A DNA stretch of 64,000 nucleotides from Alloboseaceae bacterium BT-24-1 (GCA_025846845.1 JAOYTL010000009.1:248001-312000); one strand, 5' to 3'. Positions 34,537 through 43,726 are shown, counted from the first letter of the stretch. Notes: generated from the letters alone by a model not told the origin. Made by a program: numbers and translations.

Positions 34537-36159
34537 CTACTTGCTAAGGTCGCGCCCGCGGGTCTCCGGCAGGAAAAGCGCCCCCACCACCGCGGTCAAG
34601 GCGGCAACGATCACCGTGTACCAGAGGCCGCCGAAGATGTTGCCCGTCGCAATGACCACGGCCGTGGCCACGAAGGGGGCGAAGCCACCAATCCAACCAT
34701 TGCCGAGTTGCAGGGCCACGGAGACGCCGCTGTAACGTATCCGCACCGGGAACAGCTCGACGAGGAGGGCACCCAGCGGCCCATAGACCATGGTCGCGAG
34801 GAAGACCAAGCCAAACAGGGTCGCCACCACCATGGGACCGTTCGGCTGCACGGGAACCTTTGCCGACGGCATGCCCTTTTCGGTCAACACGCCGATGACT
34901 GCCGCATCGTTGAAGCCGGTGAGCTCCCTGTCCCCAATCCGGATACGCAAGGGAGCGCTGTCGGCGTTCACCACGTAGGGTATCGCGTTCGACGTGAGTA
35001 GCGTCTTAGCCTTGCCGCAATCCGTCGTCGCCTGCGGCTTGAAGATCTGCCCGAAGAACGATTGCTCCTCGCTGCAGTTGTTGCCGCTCAGGACGACGGA
35101 CGTCCGCGCACGGAATTCCGTCAGCGCCGGGTTCCCGTAGGTAGCGAGGGCCTGGAACAGCGGCATCATCAGGATGCCGGATAACGCGCAGCCCGTCACG
35201 ACGATCCACTTGCGTCCAATCCTGTCGGAGAGCCAGCCGAAGACGAGGAAGAACGGTGTTCCGAGCGAGAGGGCCATCAGCAGATAGAAGTTCGCCTGCT
35301 CGTGGCTCATCTTCAGTGTCGTGGTCATGAAGTAGAGGCTGTAGAAGTGGCCCGTGTACCAAACCACCGCCTGACCGGCAACAACGCCGAAGATCGCAAC
35401 CAGCACAAGGCGAAGATTGCGGCTGTCCCCGAACGTTTCGGCGATGGGGTTGTCGGATCCCTTTCCCTTCGCCTTCATCTCCTTGAACACGGGGGATTCA
35501 TGCAGCTTCAGGCGGATGTACAGCGAGAGGATGAGGAGCGCGATCGACCCGACGAAGGGTATGCGCCAACCCCAGCTCGCGAACGCCTCCGCCGACATAG
35601 ACGACCGGCATACGACGATCACGATGAGCGATAGGAAAAGGCCGAGCGTCGCGGTGATCTGGATCCAACTCGTCGTCAGCCCGCGCCTGTTTGGATCGGA
35701 ATGCTCCGCCACGTAGGTAACCGCGCCGCCAAACTCCCCGCCGACGGCCAAGCCCTGCAACAATCTCAGGCCAACCAGCAAGGCGGGGGCAGCCCAGCCG
35801 ATGGAATCGTAGGTTGGCAAGAGGCCGATGGCCGCCGTGGCGAAACCCATGACAAGCATGGTGACGAGGAACGTTTTCTTACGACCGACGAGGTCGCCGA
35901 GCCGGCCGAAAACGACGGCACCGAATGGACGGAGCACGAAACCGGCACCGAAGGTGGCCAGTGCCGCGAGCAACGCGGCCGTCTCATTGCCCTTGGGAAA
36001 GAACAGCGTGCTGAAGAACGCCGCGAGCGATCCGTAGATGAAGAAGTCGTACCACTCGAACACCGTGCCAAGAGCGGCGGCAAATACGGTGCGTTTAGTA
36101 TCTTGTTCGCTGGGCTGCGACATCGCAGTGGTCGCGGGCGATATCTGTTGAACCGACAT
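34537..36159 (-). CDS. MFS transporter, metabolite:H+ symporter (MHS) family
   Basis: This 540-residue transporter has the MHS marker GTVFEWYDFFIYGSLAAFF in helix 1 and motif A GRLGDLVGRKKTFL. It carries a periplasmic insertion of roughly 100 residues between helices in the C-terminal half, with paired cysteines (NNCSEEQ, TTDCGKA), seen in a subset of this family. It imports organic acids or betaines with protons. ATG 36159 follows GGGAGG; longer in-frame extension to 36339 overlaps the hydrolase gene antisense of nothing useful and lacks a ribosome site. It is the second gene after the sigma-54 promoter at 37031-37046. Confidence 0.88.
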   Translation of the reverse strand: MSVQQISPATTAMSQPSEQDTKRTVFAAALGTVFEWYDFFIYGSLAAFFSTLFFPKGNETAALLAALATFGAGFVLRPFGAVVFGRLGDLVGRKKTFLVTMLVMGFATAAIGLLPTYDSIGWAAPALLVGLRLLQGLAVGGEFGGAVTYVAEHSDPNRRGLTTSWIQITATLGLFLSLIVIVVCRSSMSAEAFASWGWRIPFVGSIALLILSLYIRLKLHESPVFKEMKAKGKGSDNPIAETFGDSRNLRLVLVAIFGVVAGQAVVWYTGHFYSLYFMTTTLKMSHEQANFYLLMALSLGTPFFLVFGWLSDRIGRKWIVVTGCALSGILMMPLFQALATYGNPALTEFRARTSVVLSGNNCSEEQSFFGQIFKPQATTDCGKAKTLLTSNAIPYVVNADSAPLRIRIGDRELTGFNDAAVIGVLTEKGMPSAKVPVQPNGPMVVATLFGLVFLATMVYGPLGALLVELFPVRIRYSGVSVALQLGNGWIGGFAPFVATAVVIATGNIFGGLWYTVIVAALTAVVGALFLPETRGRDLSK

Positions 36160-36172
36160 GCATGCCTCCCAT

Positions 36173-36997
36173 TCAAACGGTTTGCCGCGAATCGGCCAAG
36201 GCCGCTGCGGACGGGTTTCGGGTGCTCTGGCTGAGAAATTCCTCGAGCAGTCGATTGAAGGCGCCGGGTTGTTCGAGCATGGGGAAATGCCCCGCCGCCG
36301 CGATGATCTCCAGGCGGCTTCCGGGGATGCCTTCGGCAAGCGCGCGGGACTCGCTGGGGGGTGTGATGATATCCTCGTCGCCGACGACCACCAATGTAGG
36401 CACGCCTATCTCGCCGAGCCTGGAACGGCTGTCCGAGGCATTCAGGGATACGATCGCCTGACGCGCCACTGAGGCCGGCGTCTGCGAGACCTCCATCTTC
36501 GCGAACCGCAACAGCTCGGGACCGGCAGCCTTGCCGAAGGATCGCTCGATGACGTTCTGGCTGGCCGTGACCACTCCCAGTTCCTCGATCGCCCGAAGCA
36601 CATTGTTGACGTTAACGTCCTCACCGAGCCCGTGGGGCGTGGCACCCACCAGGACGAGCGCGTTGACACGTTCGGGGTAGCTGAGAGTGAAGCTCTGGGC
36701 CACCGTGCCGCCCATGGAAAGCCCGACGAGAACTGCCGTGTCGATCCCCAGTGTGCGATACACCTTGAGCAGATCGTCTGCGAAAGCCTCGATCGTATAC
36801 TCGCGATCGTCGGGGCGAGGCGACACACCATGCCCCGGCAGGTTTATCCGGATGACCTTATAGGAACGCGAAAAGGCGTTGGTCTGCTCGCGCCAGAATT
36901 CAGCCGTCGTCGTGAAGCCGTGAACGAAGACGATTGGCTCTCCGCTCCCGGAGAGCTTCACCACGGTGTCTCCGATCTCCAAAGTTTGTTCTATCAT
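36173..36997 (-). CDS. Alpha/beta hydrolase (enol-lactonase/haloperoxidase-like)
   Basis: This 274-residue hydrolase has VFVHGFTTTAEFW with the oxyanion turn, the nucleophile elbow GLSMGG, the acid in VGDEDIITPP and the histidine in AAGHFPMLEQP. ATG 36997 has GGGGAGA upstream. It starts 34 bp downstream of a sigma-54 promoter motif and is followed 13 bp later by the MHS transporter, so uptake and hydrolysis of one substrate are co-expressed. A degraded relative is at 39037-39520. Confidence 0.86.
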   Translation of the reverse strand: MIEQTLEIGDTVVKLSGSGEPIVFVHGFTTTAEFWREQTNAFSRSYKVIRINLPGHGVSPRPDDREYTIEAFADDLLKVYRTLGIDTAVLVGLSMGGTVAQSFTLSYPERVNALVLVGATPHGLGEDVNVNNVLRAIEELGVVTASQNVIERSFGKAAGPELLRFAKMEVSQTPASVARQAIVSLNASDSRSRLGEIGVPTLVVVGDEDIITPPSESRALAEGIPGSRLEIIAAAGHFPMLEQPGAFNRLLEEFLSQSTRNPSAAALADSRQTV

Positions 36998-37030
36998 TTG
37001 TGTCTCCCCTGCTTCTGGTCCGCTCATATT

Positions 37031-37046
37031 CGCAAGGCGCGGGCCA
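37031..37046 (-). promoter_or_regulatory. Sigma-54 (-24/-12) promoter for the hydrolase/MHS operon
   Basis: On the minus strand the sequence reads TGGCCCGCGCCTTGCG, matching the sigma-54 consensus TGGCAC-N5-TTGC with one mismatch and exact GG/GC spacing. Initiation about 12 bases after the GC would fall near 37020, leaving room for the GGGGAGA ribosome site and ATG at 36997. A sigma-54 activator gene diverges from it, making the assignment stronger than the motif alone. Confidence 0.72.
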
Positions 37047-37230
37047 CCAGAGGCCAGGAGATCAGGTATCGATTATCTCATTGAATTATAACTAATATTT
37101 ACTTCGAAGTTCCTATTAGGACCATGTAGCCGGACAAGTTGTGCATCCGATACGAGACACGTAGAGTGCACCTTGAGAGACATAGCCCTCATCACCGTGC
37201 CTGACGTGGCCGGCCAGTGCGGATGCTTCG

Positions 37231-38583
37231 ATGGCGCTACCTGAATGGTTCGTCGGATCCACCGAGGAAGCGGCCTTTCTCAGGCTCGTCCTTGATCACG
37301 TTTCAGACTGCCTGGTCGCGGTAGACACCGCGGGGACTATCGTCCTGATCAACGAGCCCTACTGCCGACTACTGGGAGGAACGGCTGAGGAATTCGTCGG
37401 GCGCCATATCACCGACGTGGTAGGGTTTCAGACCAAGCTTCACCTGGTGGCCAGTGGCATAGGCACGCACGTCGGCTATCCGCTGGACGTACGCGGCCAC
37501 AAGCTGGTGACCAAACAGGTTCCGGTCCTGCGCGATGGCAACATCGTCGGGGCGGTCGGCTTGGCGTTGTTTTCGGACTACGACACACTGAAAAAAACAT
37601 ACAGCCGCATCTCGAAGAGCGAGCTCGCGCTACCACGTTCCAGCCGGCAATGGCTCTCTAGGTTCAGCTTGCGCGATATCGTCGGGGAAGGCGTGCTCAT
37701 GGACGCCTATCGCGACAGCCTCTCGCTGGTCGCGGCATTTGACCTTCCGGTGCTGATCTCCGGCGAGACCGGCGCGGGTAAAGAGCTCGCGGCGCATGCG
37801 ATCCACGGATTGTCCGCGCGTGCCGCCGAGCCCTTCGTCTGGGTCAACTGCGCATCCATCCCGAGCGAGCTCGTCGAGGCCGAACTCTTCGGCTATGATG
37901 GCGGCGCCTTCACAGGTGCTCGCGAGCGAGGCAAGCCGGGCAAGTTCGAACTTGCAAGCGGCGGGGTGCTTTTCCTGGACGAGATCGGCGACATGCCTCT
38001 ATCGCTTCAGGGAAGCCTGTTGCGTGTCCTGCAGTCGAACGAGATCGTCAGGGTCGGCGGCACCACCCCGGTGGCGATAGACGTGCGTGTGATCTGCGCG
38101 ACCAATCGATCGCTCGAGGAATTGGTGGCGACAGGTCGCTTTCGAGAGGATCTTTTCCACCGGCTCAACGTCCTGCCTGTAAGGGTGCCGGCGCTGCGGG
38201 AGCGTACCGACGTCGCATTTCTGGCGGAGAGCTTGCTGAGACGTATCGCTTCACGGCTATCCCGGCCAACCATGCGCCTATCCGCTGAGGATCATCGATT
38301 TTTGACAGGGCATCCATGGCCCGGCAACGTACGCGAGCTGGAGAATGTTCTGACCCGGCTATTCGTCACCGGCACCCTTCGTCCGTCGATGGCGATCAAC
38401 CCGATCGTACACGCCGCCAGCCAGCCGGGCACATCGTTCAAGGAACGAACTCTGCAGCGCGCAGCCGCGGAGATTCGCTCCGCGTTGGAGGAAGCTGGCG
38501 GCAATAAGCGTAAGGCCGCCGCCTCTCTCGGCATCAGTCGAGCCCACCTGTACCGAATGATGAAGAGGTCAGGCAGCGGATAG
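37231..38583 (+). CDS. Sigma-54-dependent transcriptional activator (PAS-AAA+-Fis)
   Basis: This 450-residue activator has a PAS sensor domain (about 15-125), an AAA+ domain with Walker A GETGAGKE (178-185), the sigma-54 contact loop GAFTGA (225-230), Walker B GGVLFLDE (244-251), and a Fis-type HTH at the C-terminus (GNKRKAAASLGISRAHLYRMM). It should drive the divergent sigma-54 promoter in response to a small molecule sensed by PAS. The 203-bp spacer between it and the target holds an A/T-rich stretch suited to DNA bending. A truncated paralogue lies at 40093-40770. Confidence 0.92.
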   Translation: MALPEWFVGSTEEAAFLRLVLDHVSDCLVAVDTAGTIVLINEPYCRLLGGTAEEFVGRHITDVVGFQTKLHLVASGIGTHVGYPLDVRGHKLVTKQVPVLRDGNIVGAVGLALFSDYDTLKKTYSRISKSELALPRSSRQWLSRFSLRDIVGEGVLMDAYRDSLSLVAAFDLPVLISGETGAGKELAAHAIHGLSARAAEPFVWVNCASIPSELVEAELFGYDGGAFTGARERGKPGKFELASGGVLFLDEIGDMPLSLQGSLLRVLQSNEIVRVGGTTPVAIDVRVICATNRSLEELVATGRFREDLFHRLNVLPVRVPALRERTDVAFLAESLLRRIASRLSRPTMRLSAEDHRFLTGHPWPGNVRELENVLTRLFVTGTLRPSMAINPIVHAASQPGTSFKERTLQRAAAEIRSALEEAGGNKRKAAASLGISRAHLYRMMKRSGSG

Positions 38584-38990
38584 GTGGCGACACGCTCGAT
38601 GAGAGCACGATGTTCCTGCCGGTGGCGCATGGGATGGACGACGCCGACGGTAAGTCTCCGTTCGCGGGCCAGTTCAATCACCCGCTCCGTGTCCGCCCGG
38701 CTCATCGCGACGGGAATTTCAACGAGTACATGCTTACCTGCGGTGAGCGCCGCCAGCGCCATCGGCGCGTGCGTTTCACTCGGACCCGCGACGATAACGG
38801 CATCGATCTCGGTGTCGCCGATCACCTCGTCGTAGCTGATCGACCACCGCTGGTAATCGTAACGCGCGGCGAACTCGGCAGTTGGTTCGGAACGGCGCCT
38901 GAATACCGTGTGAAGCGAACAGCCAGCGGCACGCAGCGCCTCAGAATGCCAAACTCCCATCATCCCGTGGCCAACCATGCAAATGTTCAT
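38584..38990 (-). pseudogene. Gfo/Idh/MocA-family oxidoreductase, truncated
   Basis: From ATG 38990 the protein reads MNICMVGHGMMGVWHSEAL, an NAD(P)-binding start, then VIVAGPSETHAPMALAALTAGKH, the usual Gfo/Idh/MocA signature with EIP in place of EKP. After about 135 residues the frame continues only as the antisense of the sigma-54 activator gene, starting at that gene's stop. Family members are 330-390 residues, so the C-terminal two thirds are gone. The join at about 38583 is a rearrangement point. Confidence 0.75.
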
Positions 38991-39036
38991 GCGGTTGATT
39001 CTCCTAGCAGGATCGCGAAGCTGGGTGCGGACTGCA

Positions 39037-39520
39037 TCACGCGGAGAAATACGCGACCAGAGCCTGCGCCAGCTGTTGCGGCTTCTCCAGCATCGGATAA
39101 TGCCCGACGCTAGGCAGCATCTGCACCTTCGCCCGGGGATACCTGGCGAAGAAGGTCGATTGCCCGCGGTCTGCGGGCGTGCCGGGATCGAGTTCGCCCA
39201 TCAAGGCGAGAACCGGCACGCTGCTCCCTTCAACTTCGGCGGGGAAGCCAGCACCTGTCCACGATGCCATATAGCCTTCCATCGCTTCCGCCGCGGTAAC
39301 CGGCCAAGCTCATTTCCAGCAACCGGTCGAGCTACGCGTCATCGCGACTGTGACCCGTATTGGTGTCGATCAGAGTCCGCTGCATGGCGGGCGAGCGCAG
39401 GGCCTTGCCCAGCAGGGAGCAGCGGTGATCGTCGATCCTAACCCCGGACGCCGGTACTGAGGCGAGCAGAATTACAGACTCGAGTCTCTCGGGTGTATCC
39501 GGCCGCAGGAAGAAAGCCAG
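39037..39520 (-). pseudogene. Alpha/beta hydrolase, frameshifted remnant
   Basis: One minus-strand frame gives PERLESVILLASVPASGVR and LGKALRSPAMQRTLIDTNTG up to a stop at 39332-39334. Continuation is found in a second frame (LDRLLEMSLAG) and then a third from about 39310 (VTAAEAMEGYMASWTGAGF to ML-PSVGHYPMLEKPQQLAQ). These are consecutive parts of one alpha/beta hydrolase lid and C-terminal region, including the catalytic acid and histidine. An N-terminal half with the nucleophile elbow is not found. The gene is dead. Confidence 0.72.
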
Positions 39521-40092
39521 CGGCACGCAAAGCCCTTCCGCTTGTATTGCCGTGACCTCGCCAACAGATCTAGTATCACCCGTTGATCGACTAGGCCGAA
39601 ATCCGCGAGCACGCAGTCTTTCAGCTGCGACGCAATTCGGTCGACCTCTTGGGCGATCAATTCCAGAAGGGCACGAGCGAATGTCCTCTTCGTAATTGCG
39701 GGGAAAATATACCCTCGATCCATGCGTCGAGAGTGCACCATCAAAGCCCGGGATCAAACATCTAGCCAGCAGGTCGAGCATGACTTGGCCCAAGAGGCGT
39801 TCCAGTCCCACTGCCTCCGTGGCCTTTTCGACCTCGCGTTCGCGGGTCGCGAGGTCGCGCTGCCGGTCATCCACGCTGACCCGCAACGCCTTCAGCTCGA
39901 CCTCCCGGTCGGTTGCCCCCTGCCCTGCTACCAGCAGTACCTCCAATGCCTCGACGACCGAGCCTGGCCTCGAACGGAGGCAACGACAGGCCATCTGACC
40001 AAGCCGTCCACTCGTGACGATGTCGTCCCGCCGCAGCGCCGCCTCGAAGTTATCGGCAGAAGCGGTGTCGAGCTTGCCTCGGCGAGTTGCCC
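39521..40092. other. Unassigned scrambled DNA between remnants
   Basis: No intact gene is visible. Minus-strand frames are open and give charged, alpha-helical stretches (LLELIAQEVDRIASQL at about 39650; REREVEKATEAVGLERLL at about 39830) that look like relics of coding sequence, but I do not recognise a family. The stretch joins the hydrolase remnant to the decapitated sigma-54 activator. Confidence 0.4.
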
Positions 40093-40770
40093 ACTGGCGC
40101 GCGCGACCGCAGCAAACCGGGCAAGTTCGAACTCGCAAGCGGCGGCGTGCTGCTCTTGGACGAGATCGGCGATATGCCGCTACCTCTTCAGGGGAGTCTG
40201 CTGCGTGTGCTGCAGGTGAACCAAATCGTATGGGTCGGGGGCACCATTCGCGTTGCAACCGATGTCCGCGTCATTTGCGCGACCAATCAACCGCTAGCAC
40301 AACTGGTGAAGGCTGGTCGTTTCCGAGACGATCTCTATCACCGGCTCAATATGCTGCCCATCGAGGTCTCCGCTCTGCGTGAGCGGGGTGATATCGAATA
40401 CCTCGCGGAAAAACTGTTGGCGCGCATAAGCTCCCAGCTCGCTAAACCATCGTTAAAATTGGCAGCGAAGGACTGCCAAGCGCTGCTCTGGCATTCGTGG
40501 CCTGGCAATGTCCGCGAGTTGGAGAATGTGCTCACCCGGCTTGTTGTGACAGGAAAACTGCTTCTCTCTTCATCGCGGCTTTCTCCAGTCCCTGTGCTCA
40601 AGAGCCCGTCGCCTCTTCTCAAGGAGCGTATTCACTCGCTCGCCGGAGCGGAAATCCGTTCTGCGCTGGAGCGAACCAGAGGCAATAAGCGCGAAGCTGC
40701 AGAGTTGCTCGGGATGAGCCGCGCCCACTTACACCTATATCGCATCATGAAAACCCAGGGCATCAAGTAG
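40093..40770 (+). pseudogene. Sigma-54-dependent activator lacking PAS domain, Walker A and most of GAFTGA
   Basis: The sequence starts abruptly inside the sigma-54 contact loop (TGARDRSKPGKFELASGG) and runs through Walker B (LLLDEIGDMPLPLQ), the arginine fingers and a Fis-type HTH (NKREAAELLGMSRAH). It closely parallels the intact activator at 37231-38583. Without the first half it cannot bind ATP or sense a signal. A TTG at 40087 could start a short protein, but I treat it as a remnant. The HTH contains RAHLHLYR where the intact copy has RAHLYR, a two-residue in-frame duplication. Confidence 0.85.
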
Positions 40771-40811
40771 CTTGGAGCGCTTCTGAGCTTTCCTGGCCAC
40801 GTCCAAGGTGA

Positions 40812-41786
40812 TTAATCTTTTCCTGGCTTGGGTGGCACGGTGCTCTGGAAGCGGCTGCGATACGCCGCCGGGGTCACGCCGATCTTACTGGCAAATATCC
40901 GGCGCATTGTGTTCATGTCTGAGAACCCGCAACTTGTCGCGACGCGTCGCAGTGGCTGCTCAGTATCCTCGAGCAACCGGCGTGCGGCGTCGACCCGGGC
41001 CGCGGCAATGAAATCGGCAGGCGTCATGCCTAACTCGCGACGAAACACACGGGCGAAGTTTCGCGGGCTCATGCCGATCCGGTGGGCGACGTGGCCGACA
41101 GAAAGCGCTCCTGAGAGATTGTTCAGGATATAGGACTGCGCCTTCTGGATCATCGTGGTCTCGGCCATCTGACCGACGAGATGCGCGCTGAACTGTGATT
41201 GCCCACCGGGACGCTTGAGGAAGACCACCATGTAGCGCGCGACACTCATGGCCACGTCGCGCCCGTAATCCTCCTCGACGAGGGCAAGCGCCAGGTCGAT
41301 ACCGGCAGTCACGCCGGCAGCAGTGATCAGCGGCCCATCACGCAAGTAGATCGCATCAGTGTCGAGCGTGATGTCAGGAAACAGCCGGGCAAAGCGGTCG
41401 CTGCATTCCCAATGGGTTGTGACGCGCTTTCCATTCAGCAGCCCGGCGGTTGCAAGGAAGAAGACCCCGGTGCAGATCGAGCCGTAGCGTCGAACGGTGG
41501 GAATGCGACGCTGCAGCCAGGCGATGACTGACGGATCGATCTGTTGGAAGGAAGGGTCGCCCGCCACCAGCAGCGTGTCGATCGGCTCGTCGGGGTCGAA
41601 GATCGTCCGATCCGCCAGGAAGCGGAGTTGGCCGGTTCCGCCCACCACCGGATCGCTGCTCGAAATGATCTGTATGTCGTAGGCCATCCTGTCGTTCAGG
41701 CGGCGGGCGGCCTCCCAAAAAACTTCGGCCGGGCCGACTACATCGAGCGACTGAACGCCCGGTGGGGCAAGTATCGCTATGCGCAT
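40812..41786 (-). CDS. GlxA-family transcriptional regulator (DJ-1/PfpI domain plus AraC HTH)
   Basis: This 324-residue regulator has an N-terminal DJ-1/PfpI-like amidotransferase fold (MRIAILAPPGVQSLDVVGPAEVF; nucleophile-like Cys in YGSICTGVFFLATAGLLNGK) and a C-terminal AraC domain (VGHVAHRIGMSPRNFARVFRRE, RRVATSCGFSDMNTMRRIF). Relatives activate catabolism of carnitine, arginine, dimethylglycine or nitriles. Its position next to the nitrile hydratase operon, on the same strand, makes it a candidate regulator of it. A 13-bp palindrome lies 62 bp upstream of its start. Confidence 0.9.
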   Translation of the reverse strand: MRIAILAPPGVQSLDVVGPAEVFWEAARRLNDRMAYDIQIISSSDPVVGGTGQLRFLADRTIFDPDEPIDTLLVAGDPSFQQIDPSVIAWLQRRIPTVRRYGSICTGVFFLATAGLLNGKRVTTHWECSDRFARLFPDITLDTDAIYLRDGPLITAAGVTAGIDLALALVEEDYGRDVAMSVARYMVVFLKRPGGQSQFSAHLVGQMAETTMIQKAQSYILNNLSGALSVGHVAHRIGMSPRNFARVFRRELGMTPADFIAAARVDAARRLLEDTEQPLRRVATSCGFSDMNTMRRIFASKIGVTPAAYRSRFQSTVPPKPGKD

Positions 41787-41847
41787 GTCCCTATTTCCGC
41801 CCCCTTGTCCGACCAGGAACGCGCGCTGACAGAGGATATGTGTGACA

Positions 41848-41860
41848 ATACTCCGTCGGA
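41848..41860. promoter_or_regulatory. Palindrome upstream of the GlxA-type regulator
   Basis: ACTCCGTCGGAGT is a perfect 13-bp palindrome with weaker symmetry continuing outward (TGACAAT on one side, TTATCA on the other). It lies in the 223-bp spacer between the nitrile hydratase operon end and the regulator start, a likely operator for autoregulation. Confidence 0.45.
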
Positions 41861-42009
41861 GTTATCATTTCGCGCTTGTTCCCGCGATGTTGGCTCGGCG
41901 TGGAGCCGCGTCTCCGTCGCAGAGCTTTCCGGTTAGGCATGAGTTGTCAACTTGGCCTGATCCGGGGCCCTTTGGCACAGAGCATGAGAGCTTCAGGCGC
42001 CCCGCATAA

Positions 42010-42330
42010 TCATCTAGCGCAGTGAATGTCCTGAGCTGCTAGAAGACCGGCTTTCACCACGGCCTTCTCCAATGCGGCGAGCCAGCACTCGTAATAGTTC
42101 CAGGACGAACGATCGGTTGGGTTGGCCGCCTCCCAGGCGCCGATTTCTGCGATCAACTCGTCTCGGAAGTCATCCCATTCGAAATAGCCCTGCTTCGTGA
42201 GAGCGAGGGCGACGCCGAAAGCTGTCCGTTCCCACTCATGTCCAAAGCAGAGCGTTCCGTTGCTCCGCGGCGGGGTCTCCGGCTTGCCCATCAGTTCTGT
42301 GACGGCGTAATGCTCGAAACGCGTGAGCAT
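42010..42330 (-). CDS. Nitrile hydratase accessory protein (beta-subunit N-terminal-like)
   Basis: This 106-residue protein has the NHase beta-like helical domain: FGHEWERTAFGVALAL, KQGYFEWDDFRDELIAEIG and NYYECWLAALEKAVV. In cobalt enzymes this small third protein escorts the alpha subunit and swaps it into the mature heterotetramer so that cobalt is delivered. ATG 42330 follows AAGGAG; a start at 42363 is inside alpha. It lies 10 bp after the alpha stop, completing the operon. Confidence 0.88.
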   Translation of the reverse strand: MLTRFEHYAVTELMGKPETPPRSNGTLCFGHEWERTAFGVALALTKQGYFEWDDFRDELIAEIGAWEAANPTDRSSWNYYECWLAALEKAVVKAGLLAAQDIHCAR

Positions 42331-42340
42331 GGCGGCTCCT

Positions 42341-42958
42341 TCAAGCTGCCTTGGCGATCGCAACGCCCATCATGGCTTCCGGCGTGACAAGGGTCTCGAG
42401 TTCAGCCTCGCTGAGGCTTTCGGTTCCGGCAGGACGCTCGGGAACGACGAACCAGCGGACTTGCGCACTCGAATCCCAAATCTTCACTTCGACACTTTCG
42501 GGAATCTCCAGACCGAACTCCTTCAGAACCGCCCGAGGCTCCCGCGCTGCCCGACTGCGGAAGGTCGGATCCTTGTACCAATAAGGCGGCAGGCCCAACA
42601 CCGGCCAAGGGTAGCAGGAGCACAGCGTGCAAAGGATGAGGTTGTGAAGGCCGGGCGCATTGGCTACCGCGCGGACATGTTCGCCTTCGGCCCCTGCCAT
42701 GCCCTCTGGCAGGGCAAGCTCGGCAATAGCGCTGGGCGCATCGGCGACGAGGCGCTCCTTGAAGGCCGCGTCGATCCAGGCTCGCGCCACGATCTTGGCG
42801 CCATTGAAGGGACCCATCCTCGTCTCGAAGAAGTCCAATACCGTGTCGACGGTTCGGTCGGTGATAATGCCCTTCTTGATCAGCAGGTCCTCGAGGGCGC
42901 GCATGCGGGCAGCGCTGTAGGCCTCGCGGTCTTCACGGTAATTGAAGAGGTCTTCCAT
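42341..42958 (-). CDS. nthA: Nitrile hydratase alpha subunit, cobalt type
   Basis: This 205-residue metal-bearing subunit has the CTLCSC motif at residues 110-115 followed by YPWPVLGLPPYWYK. C110, C113, S114 and C115 supply the claw setting in which two cysteines become oxidised. Thr at the second position, not Ser, marks the cobalt rather than the iron type. The enzyme hydrates nitriles to amides in the cytoplasm. It is encoded 30 bp after beta, the usual order in cobalt-type operons. No amidase for the next step is in the window. Confidence 0.93.
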   Translation of the reverse strand: MEDLFNYREDREAYSAARMRALEDLLIKKGIITDRTVDTVLDFFETRMGPFNGAKIVARAWIDAAFKERLVADAPSAIAELALPEGMAGAEGEHVRAVANAPGLHNLILCTLCSCYPWPVLGLPPYWYKDPTFRSRAAREPRAVLKEFGLEIPESVEVKIWDSSAQVRWFVVPERPAGTESLSEAELETLVTPEAMMGVAIAKAA

Positions 42959-42988
42959 CGAAGATTTCTCCCAGTGCTGCAGGACCGA

Positions 42989-43726
42989 TCACGCTGCCCG
43001 GGCCGCGACGGCAGGCGCTTCGATATAGTGGTCATAAAGATCGGCGTAGATCAGGAAGTTGGGCTCGGCATTGCCCGGCCAAATGTCTGCCGGATCGAAG
43101 CGCACGCAATAGACGGGCATAGCTGCGCCTATTCCGTCCGGCCCCGTATCGCAGTCATAGGTGTAGGCACCGTCGTAGACGGTCTCGACAACCCCGATGC
43201 GCCCGCGCAGATAGCCTGGCAGCCGGGTATGCTCAACGGAAGGCACGTTCCGAACGACGACCTCGTCGCCGACTGCGAAACGATAGTCGACCGACACGTC
43301 ACGCCGGGGGCTGTCACCCTCGACCAAATACCGTTCGACCAGAGCATCGATAGTGTCATCACCACCTTCAGGCAGCGGCTTGGCTGTATCGCAATAGTAT
43401 TGGTCGGCCAGAGCGTCAAACTCTTCGACTGTGAAATACCCGTTGGCGATCAAGTAGCTCAAAATGCCACCGAACCACTTCTCATAGTAGCGATACTTGA
43501 AATAATCGAATGGATGAAGTGCTTCCGCTCCCTTGCGCAAATCAGCCCAGACCCACACCGTATGAAAGATGGAGAGGGTCTCGGGGGCTGACGTCTGGGT
43601 TGAGAGCGCCATCATCGCCACGTGGACGCCGAAAATACGCTTCTCCCACGGCTCGGCGAATACGCGCGTATCGGTACACACCGGGCCGAGACCTTCAAGA
43701 CCGCCAAGATAATGCTGCAACTTCAT
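42989..43726 (-). CDS. nthB: Nitrile hydratase beta subunit
   Basis: This 245-residue subunit begins MKLQHYLGGLEGLGPV and has EKRIFGVHVAMMAL, the RYYEKWFGGILSYLI helix, and a C-terminal SH3-like barrel (FAVGDEVVVRNV, HTRLPGYLRGRIGVVE). It pairs with alpha and shapes the substrate pocket. ATG 43726 is preceded by AAGGAA; the frame is open farther to 43897 without a suitable start site. A 13-codon duplicate of its beginning lies at 47530-47568. Confidence 0.93.
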   Translation of the reverse strand: MKLQHYLGGLEGLGPVCTDTRVFAEPWEKRIFGVHVAMMALSTQTSAPETLSIFHTVWVWADLRKGAEALHPFDYFKYRYYEKWFGGILSYLIANGYFTVEEFDALADQYYCDTAKPLPEGGDDTIDALVERYLVEGDSPRRDVSVDYRFAVGDEVVVRNVPSVEHTRLPGYLRGRIGVVETVYDGAYTYDCDTGPDGIGAAMPVYCVRFDPADIWPGNAEPNFLIYADLYDHYIEAPAVAARAA

